Assembly (NCBI RefSeq): GCF_026625885.1
Contig: NZ_CP113068.1
Span: 4,526,001 to 4,590,000 of the forward strand
Direction: 5' to 3'
DNA from: Roseateles sp. SL47
Lineage (GTDB): Bacteria > Pseudomonadota > Gammaproteobacteria > Burkholderiales > Burkholderiaceae_C
Length of the DNA stretch: 64,000 nucleotides
The position numbers were made by a program, and so were the translations under genes. Under the pieces are notes generated by a model that did no database searches, was not told the origin of the DNA, and saw only the letters and a list, made by a program, of their open reading frames with translations. Positions 8,471 to 16,742 of this stretch are shown here, in pieces; positions within the stretch are counted from its first letter, which is position 1; every line of letters begins with the position of its first letter.

Positions 8471-9187
8471 TCACATCAACGCAAGCCGCACCGGCGGATG
8501 TGGCTCGTCGGCCAGCTTGTCCCGGCGGGCGGCCAGCTCTCGCAGCATCTGGGCCGGCGGGGTGTAGAACGGGTTTTCGCGCAGCGCCCCGCCGATGAGG
8601 GTCAGCGGATGGGTGCGCAGCAGGTCCATCATCATCGCCCCGTCCAGGGTGGCAATGTCATACACGCAGATGGCGGGCTGCTGGTGGCGGGTCAGCACCT
8701 CATTCACTTCCGCTTCATAAGCGATCACCTCGGTGCGGTCCACGGTCGGTTTGACGATCCAGTCCATCTGGCCCATCACCCGCACCCGGGCGGACCCAGG
8801 CGCACTGGCTTCCCGCGTGACCTGGTCCACCAGCGTGAGCATGCGTTGACGGTCAAAGCGGCCCGCATCGTCCAGATACGCATGATGCCAGGGCATCAGG
8901 ACCAGTTGGCCGCAGGCTTCGCAGCCCGGCACGTCCATGCCCCCGGCGGTGAGATGCGCCCGGTGGGCCGACATGGAGCGCTCATCCAGGATGTGCAGGT
9001 TGCGTTCCCCCTGCAAGACCGCATCCCGGTAGAAAGGACCCAGCACCTGATGCTCTTCCTCGCGGCTGTTGAAAAAAGCGCAGACATGGAAATGGCGCAG
9101 GCGGCTGCCGGCCAATCTGAGGCGAGCCTCGTCCCCCGCGTCACTGGCGGGCGGTACGGGCTGTCGCTGATCCTGGCCTGTTGTCAT
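8471..9187 (-). CDS. MEDS-domain sensor protein
   Basis: About 238 residues matching the MEDS (methanogen/methylotroph, DcmR) sensory domain: HFHVCAFFNSREEEHQVLGPFYRDAVLQ at the start, then LHILDE, a His-rich region HRAHLTAGGMDV, GQLVLMPWHHAYLDDAGRFD and CVYDIATLDGAMMMDLLRTHP. Members of this family resemble RecA/KaiC-like folds without a clear P-loop and sense small molecules such as C1 compounds. ATG at 9187 is preferred over GTG at 9193 because GGAG sits 5 bases upstream. First gene of the signalling operon, immediately ahead of a hybrid kinase that may be its partner. Confidence 0.8.
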   Translation of the reverse strand: MTTGQDQRQPVPPASDAGDEARLRLAGSRLRHFHVCAFFNSREEEHQVLGPFYRDAVLQGERNLHILDERSMSAHRAHLTAGGMDVPGCEACGQLVLMPWHHAYLDDAGRFDRQRMLTLVDQVTREASAPGSARVRVMGQMDWIVKPTVDRTEVIAYEAEVNEVLTRHQQPAICVYDIATLDGAMMMDLLRTHPLTLIGGALRENPFYTPPAQMLRELAARRDKLADEPHPPVRLALM

Positions 9188-9292
9188 CGTCACTCCATGG
9201 GAGACCCGGGCATGATGTTAGCCTTGAGACAAGGCCCCTCGTGCGAGAGGTGCAGCACCCTCTTCAAAGAACTGACAGACCGGGAGTCTTGC

Positions 9293-9523
9293 ATGGAACC
9301 AAGTGTCCATCCCTTTGCCGAACTTTTTGACCAGCTGGGTCTGCCTTCGTCCGAAGGCGACATTCGCAACTTCATCGATCAGCACCGGCCGCTGGCCAAT
9401 GAGGTCAAGATTACCGAAGCGCCCTTCTGGACGCCTTCTCAGGCCCGCCTGCTCAAGGACCTGCTGCTGGAAGATGCAGACTGGGCGGAAGTGGTCGATC
9501 AGCTCAACCTGGCTTTGCATTGA
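9293..9523 (+). CDS. DUF2789 family protein
   Basis: A 76-residue protein starting MEPSVHPFAELFDQLGLPSS and ending DWAEVVDQLNLALH. It matches the small, all-helical DUF2789 family in length and pattern (PF..LF.QLGL, I..FI..HRPL, FW...Q...L...L..DA.W). A GGGAG lies 6 bases upstream of the ATG. The long open frame extending 2.4 kb upstream in the same phase is antisense to the kinase genes and is not real. Function unknown. Confidence 0.85.
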   Translation: MEPSVHPFAELFDQLGLPSSEGDIRNFIDQHRPLANEVKITEAPFWTPSQARLLKDLLLEDADWAEVVDQLNLALH

Positions 9524-9628
9524 TGGGGTGAGCCCCTCGCGCTGCGCGCGGGGGAGGCCGCCGACCCACGGCGGCAAGGCCCCCGCCCACGCGAGGGCGG
9601 GGGGTGCTCAGAATGTCCGGGAGGTGTC

Positions 9629-11719
9629 ATGTCGACGGTTCCCTCTTTCAACCAGATGCCGCCGGAGGCGCAAGCGGCCCTGGACCGATTCTGGTGGGCG
9701 CCCCTGCTGGCGGCCAGCGCCCTGCTGGTCTTCATCGGCCTGATGTTGTGGAACATCACGGTGCAGTTGTCAGCCATCCGTACCATCCCGAAAGCCGAGC
9801 GCTATGAACTCCGCACCGTCCCGCCGGACGATCCGGCAGCCCTGCGGTTCAACGGCCCCCTGCTGGACAGCAGCACGGACACCCCGCTGCCCATCGTCGA
9901 CCATCAGCAAGGGCCTGCCACCCTGCGCAAGGCCCGGTTGCTGATCGACCTCCAGCCGTTTCTGGATCCGACGGACAGCTACAACGAGCAGTTGGAGGGC
10001 GACCGCGAAATCAACCTCCGGGGGCCCAACAAGGCGATTCTCATCAGCCAGTCGGTCCACGGTGTGGATGTGTATTTGAATGGAGTCTGGCTGGATGGCT
10101 TCCCCCGCTCCACGGCCGACGACCGCTTCATGTGGTTTCGCCCCATCATGGTGCCGCTGCCAGCCAAGCTGCTACGCGCCAACGGGCCCAACCATCTGGT
10201 CATCGACTACACCAGCTGGGAACCTCATCTGACCTTTTCCCCCATTTATGTCGGCAATGTAGGCAACGTGGCCTTCATCACCGAGGTGCTGGACTTTGTC
10301 GGCGGCTCGCTGGCGAATGCGTCCAAAGCGTTCTGCCTGCTGGCCGGTCTGTTCATGCTGGGGGTGTGGGTGGTCAACCGCAGCGACACCACCTTCGGCC
10401 TGGTCGGCTCGGTGGCCATGTTCTGGTTCATTGTCTACACACTGTCGCTCTGGGTGCACTTACCGCCGTCCTGGCGTGACGCGTGGTTATGGGGCTTTTA
10501 CGCGTGCACCGGCGCCTTGAATGCGCTGACCATCATCTTTGTGCTGCGCTTCATTAACGAACCCCTGACCCGACCCATGGCGGGGCTGGTCGCGTTGTCG
10601 TCGTCGGTCGCGGCGGTGGTGTCGCCGTTTCTGGGCAGCGAAGGCGAAGTCCACCTGGCCCATGTCTGGATCTGGCTGATGCTGCCGCCCCAGGCCTGGG
10701 CGTTGTGGCGCCTGTTGCGGTACGTACGACGTACGCGCCACCGACCGGCGATGGTGCTGCTGGTGCTGCTCGGTCTGGCCGCTCTGCTGATCTTCCACGA
10801 TTTCCATGTGATGGCCCATCAGATCGGCCCACTGAGTGACGCCGCCCCCGGCTCCTTGCTGCGCCTGGTGGGCACACCGATGTACCTGACGCACCTGGCC
10901 TTGCCGCCTCTGCTGATCGTGATGGCACGGGTGCATTTGCTGAAGTATGGGGAAAGCACCCAACGGGTACGGGAGGCCAACCGCATCCTGGCGGACAGCT
11001 TGCGCAGGCGGGAGCTGGAGCTCGCCCTGGCTTATGACCGGCAGAGCGATCTCGAACGGCGTGAAGCGGCCCAGGAGGAACGGGACCGGCTCTACCGCGA
11101 GTTGCACGATGGGATCGGTTCCAGGCTGGTCACCACCTTGTTCAGCGTGCGCGACGGCCACGTGAACCCCGCGCAGCTGGAGCAAAGCCTGATGGAGCTG
11201 CTGCAGGGGGTGCGGGCCCTGGTGTCCAACAGCCCGCACCGGGAGGAACGGGAGTTCCAGAACATCCTGTTTGATTACTGTGTCAACCTGGATTCCCTGC
11301 TCAGTGGCAAGAACTTCCAACTGGAATACGACATCCCCTCCGGCCAGGAATTCGTGATGCTGGACGATGCCGCCAGAGACCTGTTGCGGGTGGTGGAAGA
11401 AACCGTGGCCAACACCCTGAAGTATGCCAATGCGTCCCGAGTGCGCATCGAGATGGAGCAGACCGACACGCAATTGACGCTCTGCATCAGCGACAACGGC
11501 CACTCCGCCTTGTCGCCTCAACTCCCGCAACGCCCAGCGTTCGGGACCTCCACCGGCATGGGCCAGGCCCACATGCGCGAGCGGATGGAGAGCCTGGGGG
11601 GACGTTATGAGTTTCAGCTCAACGAAAACGGAGCCACCACCTGGGCTGTCTTGCCGCTGGTTCAGCCCGGGGCCCCCTCCGGTGGACCAGGGGCCCCTGA
11701 CGTCGATCAGGCCGGATAG
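9629..11719 (+). CDS. Membrane sensor histidine kinase, HisKA_3 (NarL-type partner)
   Basis: 696 residues. One N-terminal membrane segment (about 24-45) leads into a roughly 180-residue periplasmic beta-rich domain (ARLLIDLQP to LVIDYTSWEP) resembling a jelly-roll carbohydrate-binding-like module. About seven membrane segments follow (220-440), the layout of 7TM-DISM sensors. A coiled region precedes the HisKA_3 motif ERDRLYRELHDGIGSRLV with phospho-His, then a HATPase (EETVANTLKYANAS, CISDNGHS, GMGQAHMRERMESLGG). Strong GGAGG 4 bases upstream of the ATG. HisKA_3 kinases pair with LuxR-type regulators; no regulator adjoins it, but an orphan one lies at 21807-22475. Its end overlaps the convergent EAL gene by 13 bp. 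Confidence 0.88.
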   Translation: MSTVPSFNQMPPEAQAALDRFWWAPLLAASALLVFIGLMLWNITVQLSAIRTIPKAERYELRTVPPDDPAALRFNGPLLDSSTDTPLPIVDHQQGPATLRKARLLIDLQPFLDPTDSYNEQLEGDREINLRGPNKAILISQSVHGVDVYLNGVWLDGFPRSTADDRFMWFRPIMVPLPAKLLRANGPNHLVIDYTSWEPHLTFSPIYVGNVGNVAFITEVLDFVGGSLANASKAFCLLAGLFMLGVWVVNRSDTTFGLVGSVAMFWFIVYTLSLWVHLPPSWRDAWLWGFYACTGALNALTIIFVLRFINEPLTRPMAGLVALSSSVAAVVSPFLGSEGEVHLAHVWIWLMLPPQAWALWRLLRYVRRTRHRPAMVLLVLLGLAALLIFHDFHVMAHQIGPLSDAAPGSLLRLVGTPMYLTHLALPPLLIVMARVHLLKYGESTQRVREANRILADSLRRRELELALAYDRQSDLERREAAQEERDRLYRELHDGIGSRLVTTLFSVRDGHVNPAQLEQSLMELLQGVRALVSNSPHREEREFQNILFDYCVNLDSLLSGKNFQLEYDIPSGQEFVMLDDAARDLLRVVEETVANTLKYANASRVRIEMEQTDTQLTLCISDNGHSALSPQLPQRPAFGTSTGMGQAHMRERMESLGGRYEFQLNENGATTWAVLPLVQPGAPSGGPGAPDVDQAG

Positions 11720-12990
11720 CGCAAGGTCTTGAGATAGTGGGTGGGGCTGCTCAAACGCTTGAGGAACACCCAGACGGAGTCCTGCAGCGCCTCGGCATCG
11801 TCCGCATGACAACGGCTGCGCAGGGACCGCCGATAGGTCTCCACCTGGTCTCTCACCGAGTGGACCCAGTGCACGTGGTGGTCATGGCAGGCGGTGCGGC
11901 TCAGGATCTCCAGCCATGCCGCCAACACACCGGACGGCAGCGACTGAAGCAGCGCCGCCAGCGAACCGGGTTCCGGGCATCGCACCACGCCATACAGCCG
12001 ATGCAGGAGTTGCAAGCGCATGACCAGCGCGGGATCCGAGGCCAGCGGCACCGCCACCGCTTCCATCGATACCCGGCTGGCCACCAGCGACCTGGCGCGT
12101 TGCAGCGCAAGTCGATCACAACCGGGAAGCGCTGGCACCACCAAGTCCATCGGAGGGCTGATGAAGGGTCCCTGCAATTGAGTCACCGCCAGCAGTTCCA
12201 GCCGCTGATAGCCCATCATGGACTGAACACCGCTGCCAATCACCTCCAGGCCGTCCGCATCGGCTCGCGCCACCAGGGCGTTGAGCCGCTCCGGCGGGGT
12301 GCCTTCCAGGTTGAGGCGGACAGACTCGGCGTAGGGCGCCAACAGCCAGCGGGGGTCGTGTTCACTGGTGATGCCGTCAATGCTGAAGCGCACACCGGAC
12401 GCTCGCAACTGAGCCACACGCATCAAGACATTGGTATTGATGGGCAGATCCGGCTTCAGCAGGATCGCTCCGATGCCGGCCGTGACCGCTTCGGCCACCG
12501 AAGATCGCAAAGCGGTCTCGCCCATGGGCACGAAGAGCCGCCCGACCGGCAGGCTGTTGGCGGCATAAGCATCCAGCAGCGCATTGGCCAGCGATCCACT
12601 CACATGGTCCAGCGCCTGTCCGTCGGTGGACGGCTGGTGCATGCTGTCCAGGCGGAACAACAGGTCGCGCCCCTGCACCCGGCCATGGTCATCGGCGATG
12701 TCGTGCAGGGCAAAGCGGCGGTCGGCGCTGCGGGAGATGGGACGGCCTGTTCGAGCTTGCGGGGACGGGGTGGGGAATGTCGCTACGGCAGGTTCGACCT
12801 GAACCTGCGGGTCGTTGCCGGCCGGCGTGAGCCGCAGGACGGCAACTGGGCTGGCCGCGCCGCCCGGACGCGCGGCGGGCATCAGCGTCGAGGTGGCGAG
12901 TGAGGCGGAAGCCGAAGCGGGGGTGGGGGTGGCGTTGCCGTTGGAACGCTTCGGGGCAGATGTCAAAGGGGTGCGGATTTCGCTGAACAT
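11707..12990 (-). CDS. Degenerate EAL/HDOD (YuxH-like) protein
   Basis: About 427 residues: an Ala/Pro-rich first 100 residues, an EAL-like fold (about 90-310) and a C-terminal HDOD-like helical region (SDPALVMRLQLLHRLYG). Catalytic positions are lost. The EAL glutamate is Asp in GRDLLFRLD, the Asn of the next strand is Pro in FVPMGE, and the metal Asp pair is SIDGI. Later positions read VRLNLE and VIGSGVQS instead of K.D and AE.VE. Hydrolysis of c-di-GMP is therefore very unlikely; binding or scaffolding remains possible. ATG at 12990 is chosen for its GGAG 6 bases upstream. It lies 113 bp downstream of the surface-protein gene on the same strand, with a hairpin between, and is a paralogue of the protein at 22641-23852. 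Confidence 0.8.
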   Translation of the reverse strand: MFSEIRTPLTSAPKRSNGNATPTPASASASLATSTLMPAARPGGAASPVAVLRLTPAGNDPQVQVEPAVATFPTPSPQARTGRPISRSADRRFALHDIADDHGRVQGRDLLFRLDSMHQPSTDGQALDHVSGSLANALLDAYAANSLPVGRLFVPMGETALRSSVAEAVTAGIGAILLKPDLPINTNVLMRVAQLRASGVRFSIDGITSEHDPRWLLAPYAESVRLNLEGTPPERLNALVARADADGLEVIGSGVQSMMGYQRLELLAVTQLQGPFISPPMDLVVPALPGCDRLALQRARSLVASRVSMEAVAVPLASDPALVMRLQLLHRLYGVVRCPEPGSLAALLQSLPSGVLAAWLEILSRTACHDHHVHWVHSVRDQVETYRRSLRSRCHADDAEALQDSVWVFLKRLSSPTHYLKTLRYPA

Positions 12991-13064
12991 GAGAAGCTCC
13001 TGCATGGCGACCGTTCCCCGGAGCGAGACCACGGCCTGGATGGAATCAAAGAAGCAGAGGGAAT

Positions 13065-13087
13065 GAGGCCAAGGTCTGGTTGGCCTC
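13065..13087 (-). terminator. Hairpin between surface-protein and EAL genes
   Basis: A perfect 8-bp stem GAGGCCAA / TTGGCCTC with a 7-base loop, 17 bp beyond the surface-protein stop on the minus strand. There is no good U-run (ATTCCC follows), so it may only partly terminate transcription or protect an mRNA end. Confidence 0.5.
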
Positions 13088-13103
13088 GCGGACTTTGGTG
13101 GAC

Positions 13104-16076
13104 TTAGAGCACCTCGTGGACCGTTGGGGCCGAAAGGGCATGGGGTGTCGTTGTGTTGGCGAGCAGTTGGGCCCAGGTCGCCTCGGTGGCATCAAAGGCT
13201 TGAGTTCCCGTCAGCGGGTCTGGCACGATGAAGGCTTCCGGCGGCGACATGCCAACCGTCGTGCCCTCCGACGCCTCCACCTTCCACGCCACGATCTCCG
13301 TGGTGGCGGTATGGCCTGCGGCGTCGGTCACCACCGCACGGAAGAGATAGTCCCCGGGCGGAAGGGCGTCGGTATGCGACAAGACCGGCAGCCACTGCTG
13401 CCCCTGATCGACAGACACCTGGTACGCCACCGTCTCGACAGACTCCGCCCCTTGCCACTGCAGCTCGAGGCCGTCACCGGGATGGGCGGTCAATTGCAGG
13501 TATCCGGCCTCTGGCGGGGTGCGGTCGATGGTCACCGAGACGACCTGTCCCAGCGTGGTGTTGCCGGCCAGATCGGTGACCTCGGCCTTGAACCCATGTT
13601 CACCTTCGGCCAGGTCGCTTTGGAGGGCCGCAGTCGGGTTCCAGGTGAGCCCACCGTCGGAGGAGTGCAGGAACCGCAGCGTGGCGCCGGGTTCCAGGCT
13701 GGGCAGCGTGAGGGTGAAACTGTCATCGGCGGTGAGGCGGTCCCCCGCCAGACCGGTGTCAGTGAAGTCGGCCAACTGCAGCGGGCCTGCCTGGGGCGCC
13801 TGGCGGTCGATCGTGACAGCCACCTCTGCACCGATGGCCCGGCCGCCGCCTGCATCGATGGCCACCGGGCGGAACAGATAGCTGCCGGGTGAAAGATCCT
13901 GCTGGGTGGATGTTTCATTCCAGGTCCGGCCCCCGTCTTGAGAGACCTCGATGACCCCTGTCGCGGACCGCGCCACATCGGTGATCGACAGACTGAACTG
14001 GCCGTTTTGTGTGACACGGTCGGTGGATGACGCGCCCGTATCGTCCAGATTGAGCAGGTTGAGCGTTGGCACGCTGGGCGGTTGCGCATCCATCAGCATG
14101 TCGATGGTGCGGGTGGTGTAGACGGTGCCTTGGTCATCGGTCACCAGGGCACGGAAGCTGTAGCGTCCGTCCTGCAGATTGCTTTGACTGGCGGTGGTGT
14201 TGCGCCAGCTGGCACCGAGGTTGTTGCTGACCTGCCACTGGATGGCGCTGACGGAGCCGGCGGGTCGATGCACGAGGTCGAAGGTGCCATCCGATGTGAT
14301 GCGATCCAGCGCCGAGGTACCGGTATCCAGGAAGTTGGCCAGACCAATGGAACCGGCACCGGCACGTTGGCCGTCGACCTCGATCTGGATGATGTTGGAG
14401 TAGCTGCGATTGCCGGCCGGATCCTGGAAGGTGGCCCGAACCTCATAGCGGCCGTCCAGCGCCCCGGTGACCACAGCGCCGCAAGGCAACCATTGGGTGG
14501 TGCCGTCCAGCCGCACTTCATAACTGACCCGAGCCTGGCCCGAGAAGGACGAGACCGCCAAATCGAAAGTGCCGGTGGTGGAGCGGTAGCCGGAATTGAT
14601 GTTGCCGCTGCCGCCAGGTACCAATGCATTCAGAATGGCAGTGTCCGGTGGCGTGGTGTCCACAGTGAGGGAGACAGGATCCAGCACGGTCTGGTGGCCC
14701 GCAGCATCCTGAAGAATGGCACGGAAGCTGTGAAGGCCTTCCGGCAGGCCGCGGACGGTGGCGTCCACGGGGGTCCAGGTGAGACCACCGTCAGACGAGT
14801 GCTGATAGATCGCGGTGGTGTCGCCACTCAGCGTCAAGAGCAGGTTGACATCGCCGGTGCAACTGAGGGGGGAAAGGCTGCTCCACCCCTGTTCACCCAC
14901 CTTGCGCAGTTGCAGCGCCTGGACTGCGGGCGCCTCGGTGTCGATGGTGAAGGTCTGGACATTCGTGATGCTTTGATTGCCGGCCAGGTCGGTCACCACG
15001 GCACGGAACAGGTAGCGCCCGTCCAGGAGGCCCGGCTGGGTGGCGCCCGTACGGAGCCAGGTGAGGCCTTGGTCCTGTGACAGCTCGTAATGAACGGTGG
15101 CGCCGGTCTCCAACGGCCCCACGGACAACTGAACGCTTCCTGGTTCGGCATTCCCCTGGACTTGCAGGTCGTGGACCGTCGGAGCCTCGCCGTCCACCGT
15201 GACGCCCACGGACGAGGTCACGGATTCACCGGCAGCGTTGCTGACCACGGCCCGCAACAGGTGGCGGCCATCTGGCAGCCACTGGAGCGTGTCGCCGCAG
15301 TCCTGCCAGGTCACCCCACCATCGGAGGAGCGTTGATAGCGGACCTCGGTCCCGGCGTCCTGGCCTTCCAGCTGGAGCGTGAGCGCACCGTCCGAGGTGA
15401 TGGTGTCCAGGGCGCTGGCGCCGGTGTCGGTATGCAGACGCAGCAGCAGGCGCCCGGCGTTGGGGGGCGGCTGCACGGGGATGGACGGGGTGGTGGGTGT
15501 GGTGGGATCGGTGGTGGCGTCCGGATGCTGGGGGCCCGCGCCGGCGCCAGGCTGGTCGGGGTTGGCCGCGCCTGGAAGGCCTGCGGAAGGGTCGAGTGCA
15601 GCGATGTCTCGCACCGGTGCACCGCTGCCGCGACCCAACAAGGCAAGGCCGGTGGCACCGGTCACAGCGGCCAACCCCCATAGGAGCCCGCCGCGGTCGC
15701 GGTCGTCTTCGGTCGGGCGGGAGGCTTCCAGCGCGTCTGCAGGGGCCTGGAGAGAGGCTGGAAGCGGGGCACCAGAAGACACAGTGGCCTCCGCGGCGGC
15801 GGCAAGGGGCTCACGCGGGGGCTCGAACAATGGCTCCGGCTGTGTTTCAGCCGGAAGGTCTGTCAGGCCCGGCTGCATGGACGGGTCCGACATCGGGTCA
15901 CTGTTGAGGTGATCATCCCGCACCGGGGGCGCGTCTTCCGGGAAGTTGGCGACGTCTGCGGAGGCGTCCACACCAGCGTCCACTTCCGCGTCTGACGGCT
16001 TGCGGCCACGAACGGCCTTCCGGACGGGTTTCAGGAGCGCTTCGGCGCTGAGGAGGGAGCGGAAGGTGTTGGTCAT
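13104..16076 (-). CDS. Large Ig-like repeat surface protein, probable type I secretion substrate
   Basis: 990 residues. An acidic, Pro/Ala-rich N-terminal region is followed by one hydrophobic segment (GGLLWGLAAVTGATGLALLG, about 130-150) and another Pro/Thr/Ala linker. Eight Ig-like modules of 80-100 residues then follow (about 205-940). Each follows the pattern S.DGG.TW...L.DG.Y.FRAVVTD.AGN.....VTID..AP. The last 50 residues are Ala/Thr-rich and end VHEVL. There are no RTX nonapeptides and no obvious Sec signal peptide. Position head-to-head with TolC-ABC-HlyD genes suggests export by that system, as for LapA or BapA-type adhesins; this is inference. The start has no strong ribosome site. 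Two operator-like 19-bp motifs or more lie in the divergent promoter region. Confidence 0.8.
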   Translation of the reverse strand: MTNTFRSLLSAEALLKPVRKAVRGRKPSDAEVDAGVDASADVANFPEDAPPVRDDHLNSDPMSDPSMQPGLTDLPAETQPEPLFEPPREPLAAAAEATVSSGAPLPASLQAPADALEASRPTEDDRDRGGLLWGLAAVTGATGLALLGRGSGAPVRDIAALDPSAGLPGAANPDQPGAGAGPQHPDATTDPTTPTTPSIPVQPPPNAGRLLLRLHTDTGASALDTITSDGALTLQLEGQDAGTEVRYQRSSDGGVTWQDCGDTLQWLPDGRHLLRAVVSNAAGESVTSSVGVTVDGEAPTVHDLQVQGNAEPGSVQLSVGPLETGATVHYELSQDQGLTWLRTGATQPGLLDGRYLFRAVVTDLAGNQSITNVQTFTIDTEAPAVQALQLRKVGEQGWSSLSPLSCTGDVNLLLTLSGDTTAIYQHSSDGGLTWTPVDATVRGLPEGLHSFRAILQDAAGHQTVLDPVSLTVDTTPPDTAILNALVPGGSGNINSGYRSTTGTFDLAVSSFSGQARVSYEVRLDGTTQWLPCGAVVTGALDGRYEVRATFQDPAGNRSYSNIIQIEVDGQRAGAGSIGLANFLDTGTSALDRITSDGTFDLVHRPAGSVSAIQWQVSNNLGASWRNTTASQSNLQDGRYSFRALVTDDQGTVYTTRTIDMLMDAQPPSVPTLNLLNLDDTGASSTDRVTQNGQFSLSITDVARSATGVIEVSQDGGRTWNETSTQQDLSPGSYLFRPVAIDAGGGRAIGAEVAVTIDRQAPQAGPLQLADFTDTGLAGDRLTADDSFTLTLPSLEPGATLRFLHSSDGGLTWNPTAALQSDLAEGEHGFKAEVTDLAGNTTLGQVVSVTIDRTPPEAGYLQLTAHPGDGLELQWQGAESVETVAYQVSVDQGQQWLPVLSHTDALPPGDYLFRAVVTDAAGHTATTEIVAWKVEASEGTTVGMSPPEAFIVPDPLTGTQAFDATEATWAQLLANTTTPHALSAPTVHEVL

Positions 16077-16384
16077 GGCGCTTGATAAGTCGAGGTGGCG
16101 GCGCGGCTACGAACCGGCGACACCGAAACATCCCGATCAGCTGAAGCAGAGCTCAAACCGCGAATAAGACGCGCATGGACATTGAATATCCAGGCGCTTC
16201 ACTCGCCAATTTCAGTTCAGCGGACAAAACTACGACTGAGAATTAAGTTTGGCGATTTAATAAAAGCGCCGATCCGAATATTCAGCAGATGGGGTCGATG
16301 CGAAAATTCTATGAATCCCCACTGCAGATTTGGATAGCAGCGCTTTGCCACAAACCCGTCGGAAATACCAAAGGTTTGTTGCGT

Positions 16385-16403
16385 ACTAGCAATTTTTTGC
16401 AGT
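16385..16403 (+). promoter_or_regulatory. Shared 19-bp operator motif, site 1
   Basis: ACTAGCAATTTTTTGCAGT, an imperfect inverted repeat (ACTAGCA ... TGCAGT). It lies 309 bp upstream of the surface-protein start. It matches sites at 16601, 16664 and 23959 in sequence and spacing. Confidence 0.65.
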
Positions 16404-16600
16404 ACTGACCGAGCAACTCCCGGCCCCGGCCGGCCAACGCCTCCCTCTCTCTGGGGATGGCGGTGTTCATAGCGTCTCCTCGGAATGGAGGGTCGGGGGC
16501 GCAAACGGGGGAAGGAAGGGTTCAGGCTTCATCGGCAACCCCCATTCCATGGCAGCACACCCTCAAATGACAGGGTCTGGACTGCGATGAATGAGGGGAG

Positions 16601-16619
16601 ATTGCAAAAACTTGCTAGT
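16601..16619 (-). promoter_or_regulatory. Shared 19-bp operator motif, site 2
   Basis: Read on the minus strand: ACTAGCAAGTTTTTGCAAT. It differs from site 1 at two positions. It lies 124 bp upstream of the tolC-like start. Confidence 0.65.
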
Positions 16620-16663
16620 CAAAGTCGCCACCGCCCCCGCAGACACCCCATGCCTTGCTTTTA

Positions 16664-16682
16664 ACTAGCACATCGATGCTAT
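16664..16682 (+). promoter_or_regulatory. Shared 19-bp operator motif, site 3
   Basis: ACTAGCACATCGATGCTAT. The half-sites TAGCA and TGCTA form a perfect inverted repeat around CATCGA. It keeps the ACTAGCA-N6-TGC frame but has a different spacer. It lies 61 bp upstream of the tolC-like start. Confidence 0.55.
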
Positions 16683-16742
16683 TGTTGCCCTGCGAACCGG
16701 CGCTCGAAACTCTCGACACACCCCAGCCAAGAGAGTTTCCAA

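Larger units (their letters stand above)
16077..16742. other. Divergent promoter region, AT-rich core, no gene
   Basis: 666 bp between the divergent surface-protein and tolC-like genes. A segment from about 16160 to 16400 is clearly richer in A+T than its surroundings. Three copies of the 19-bp ACTAGCA-N6-TGC motif lie at 16385, 16601 (reverse) and 16664. No open frame looks coding. The AT-rich stretch is a natural candidate for promoters and for binding of a nucleoid protein or an activator. Confidence 0.6.

Noticed and set aside
6890..9523. 877-codon plus-strand open frame
   Set aside because: It is antisense to the MEDS and hybrid-kinase genes, is Gln/His/Pro-rich as GC-rich antisense frames are, and has no domain. 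Only its last 76 codons (9293-9523) are a real gene (DUF2789).
13104..16076. RTX toxin or giant LapA-type adhesin identity for the repeat protein
   Set aside because: No glycine-rich nonapeptide repeats and no LapA-style N-terminal di-alanine cleavage module were found; only Ig-like modules are visible.
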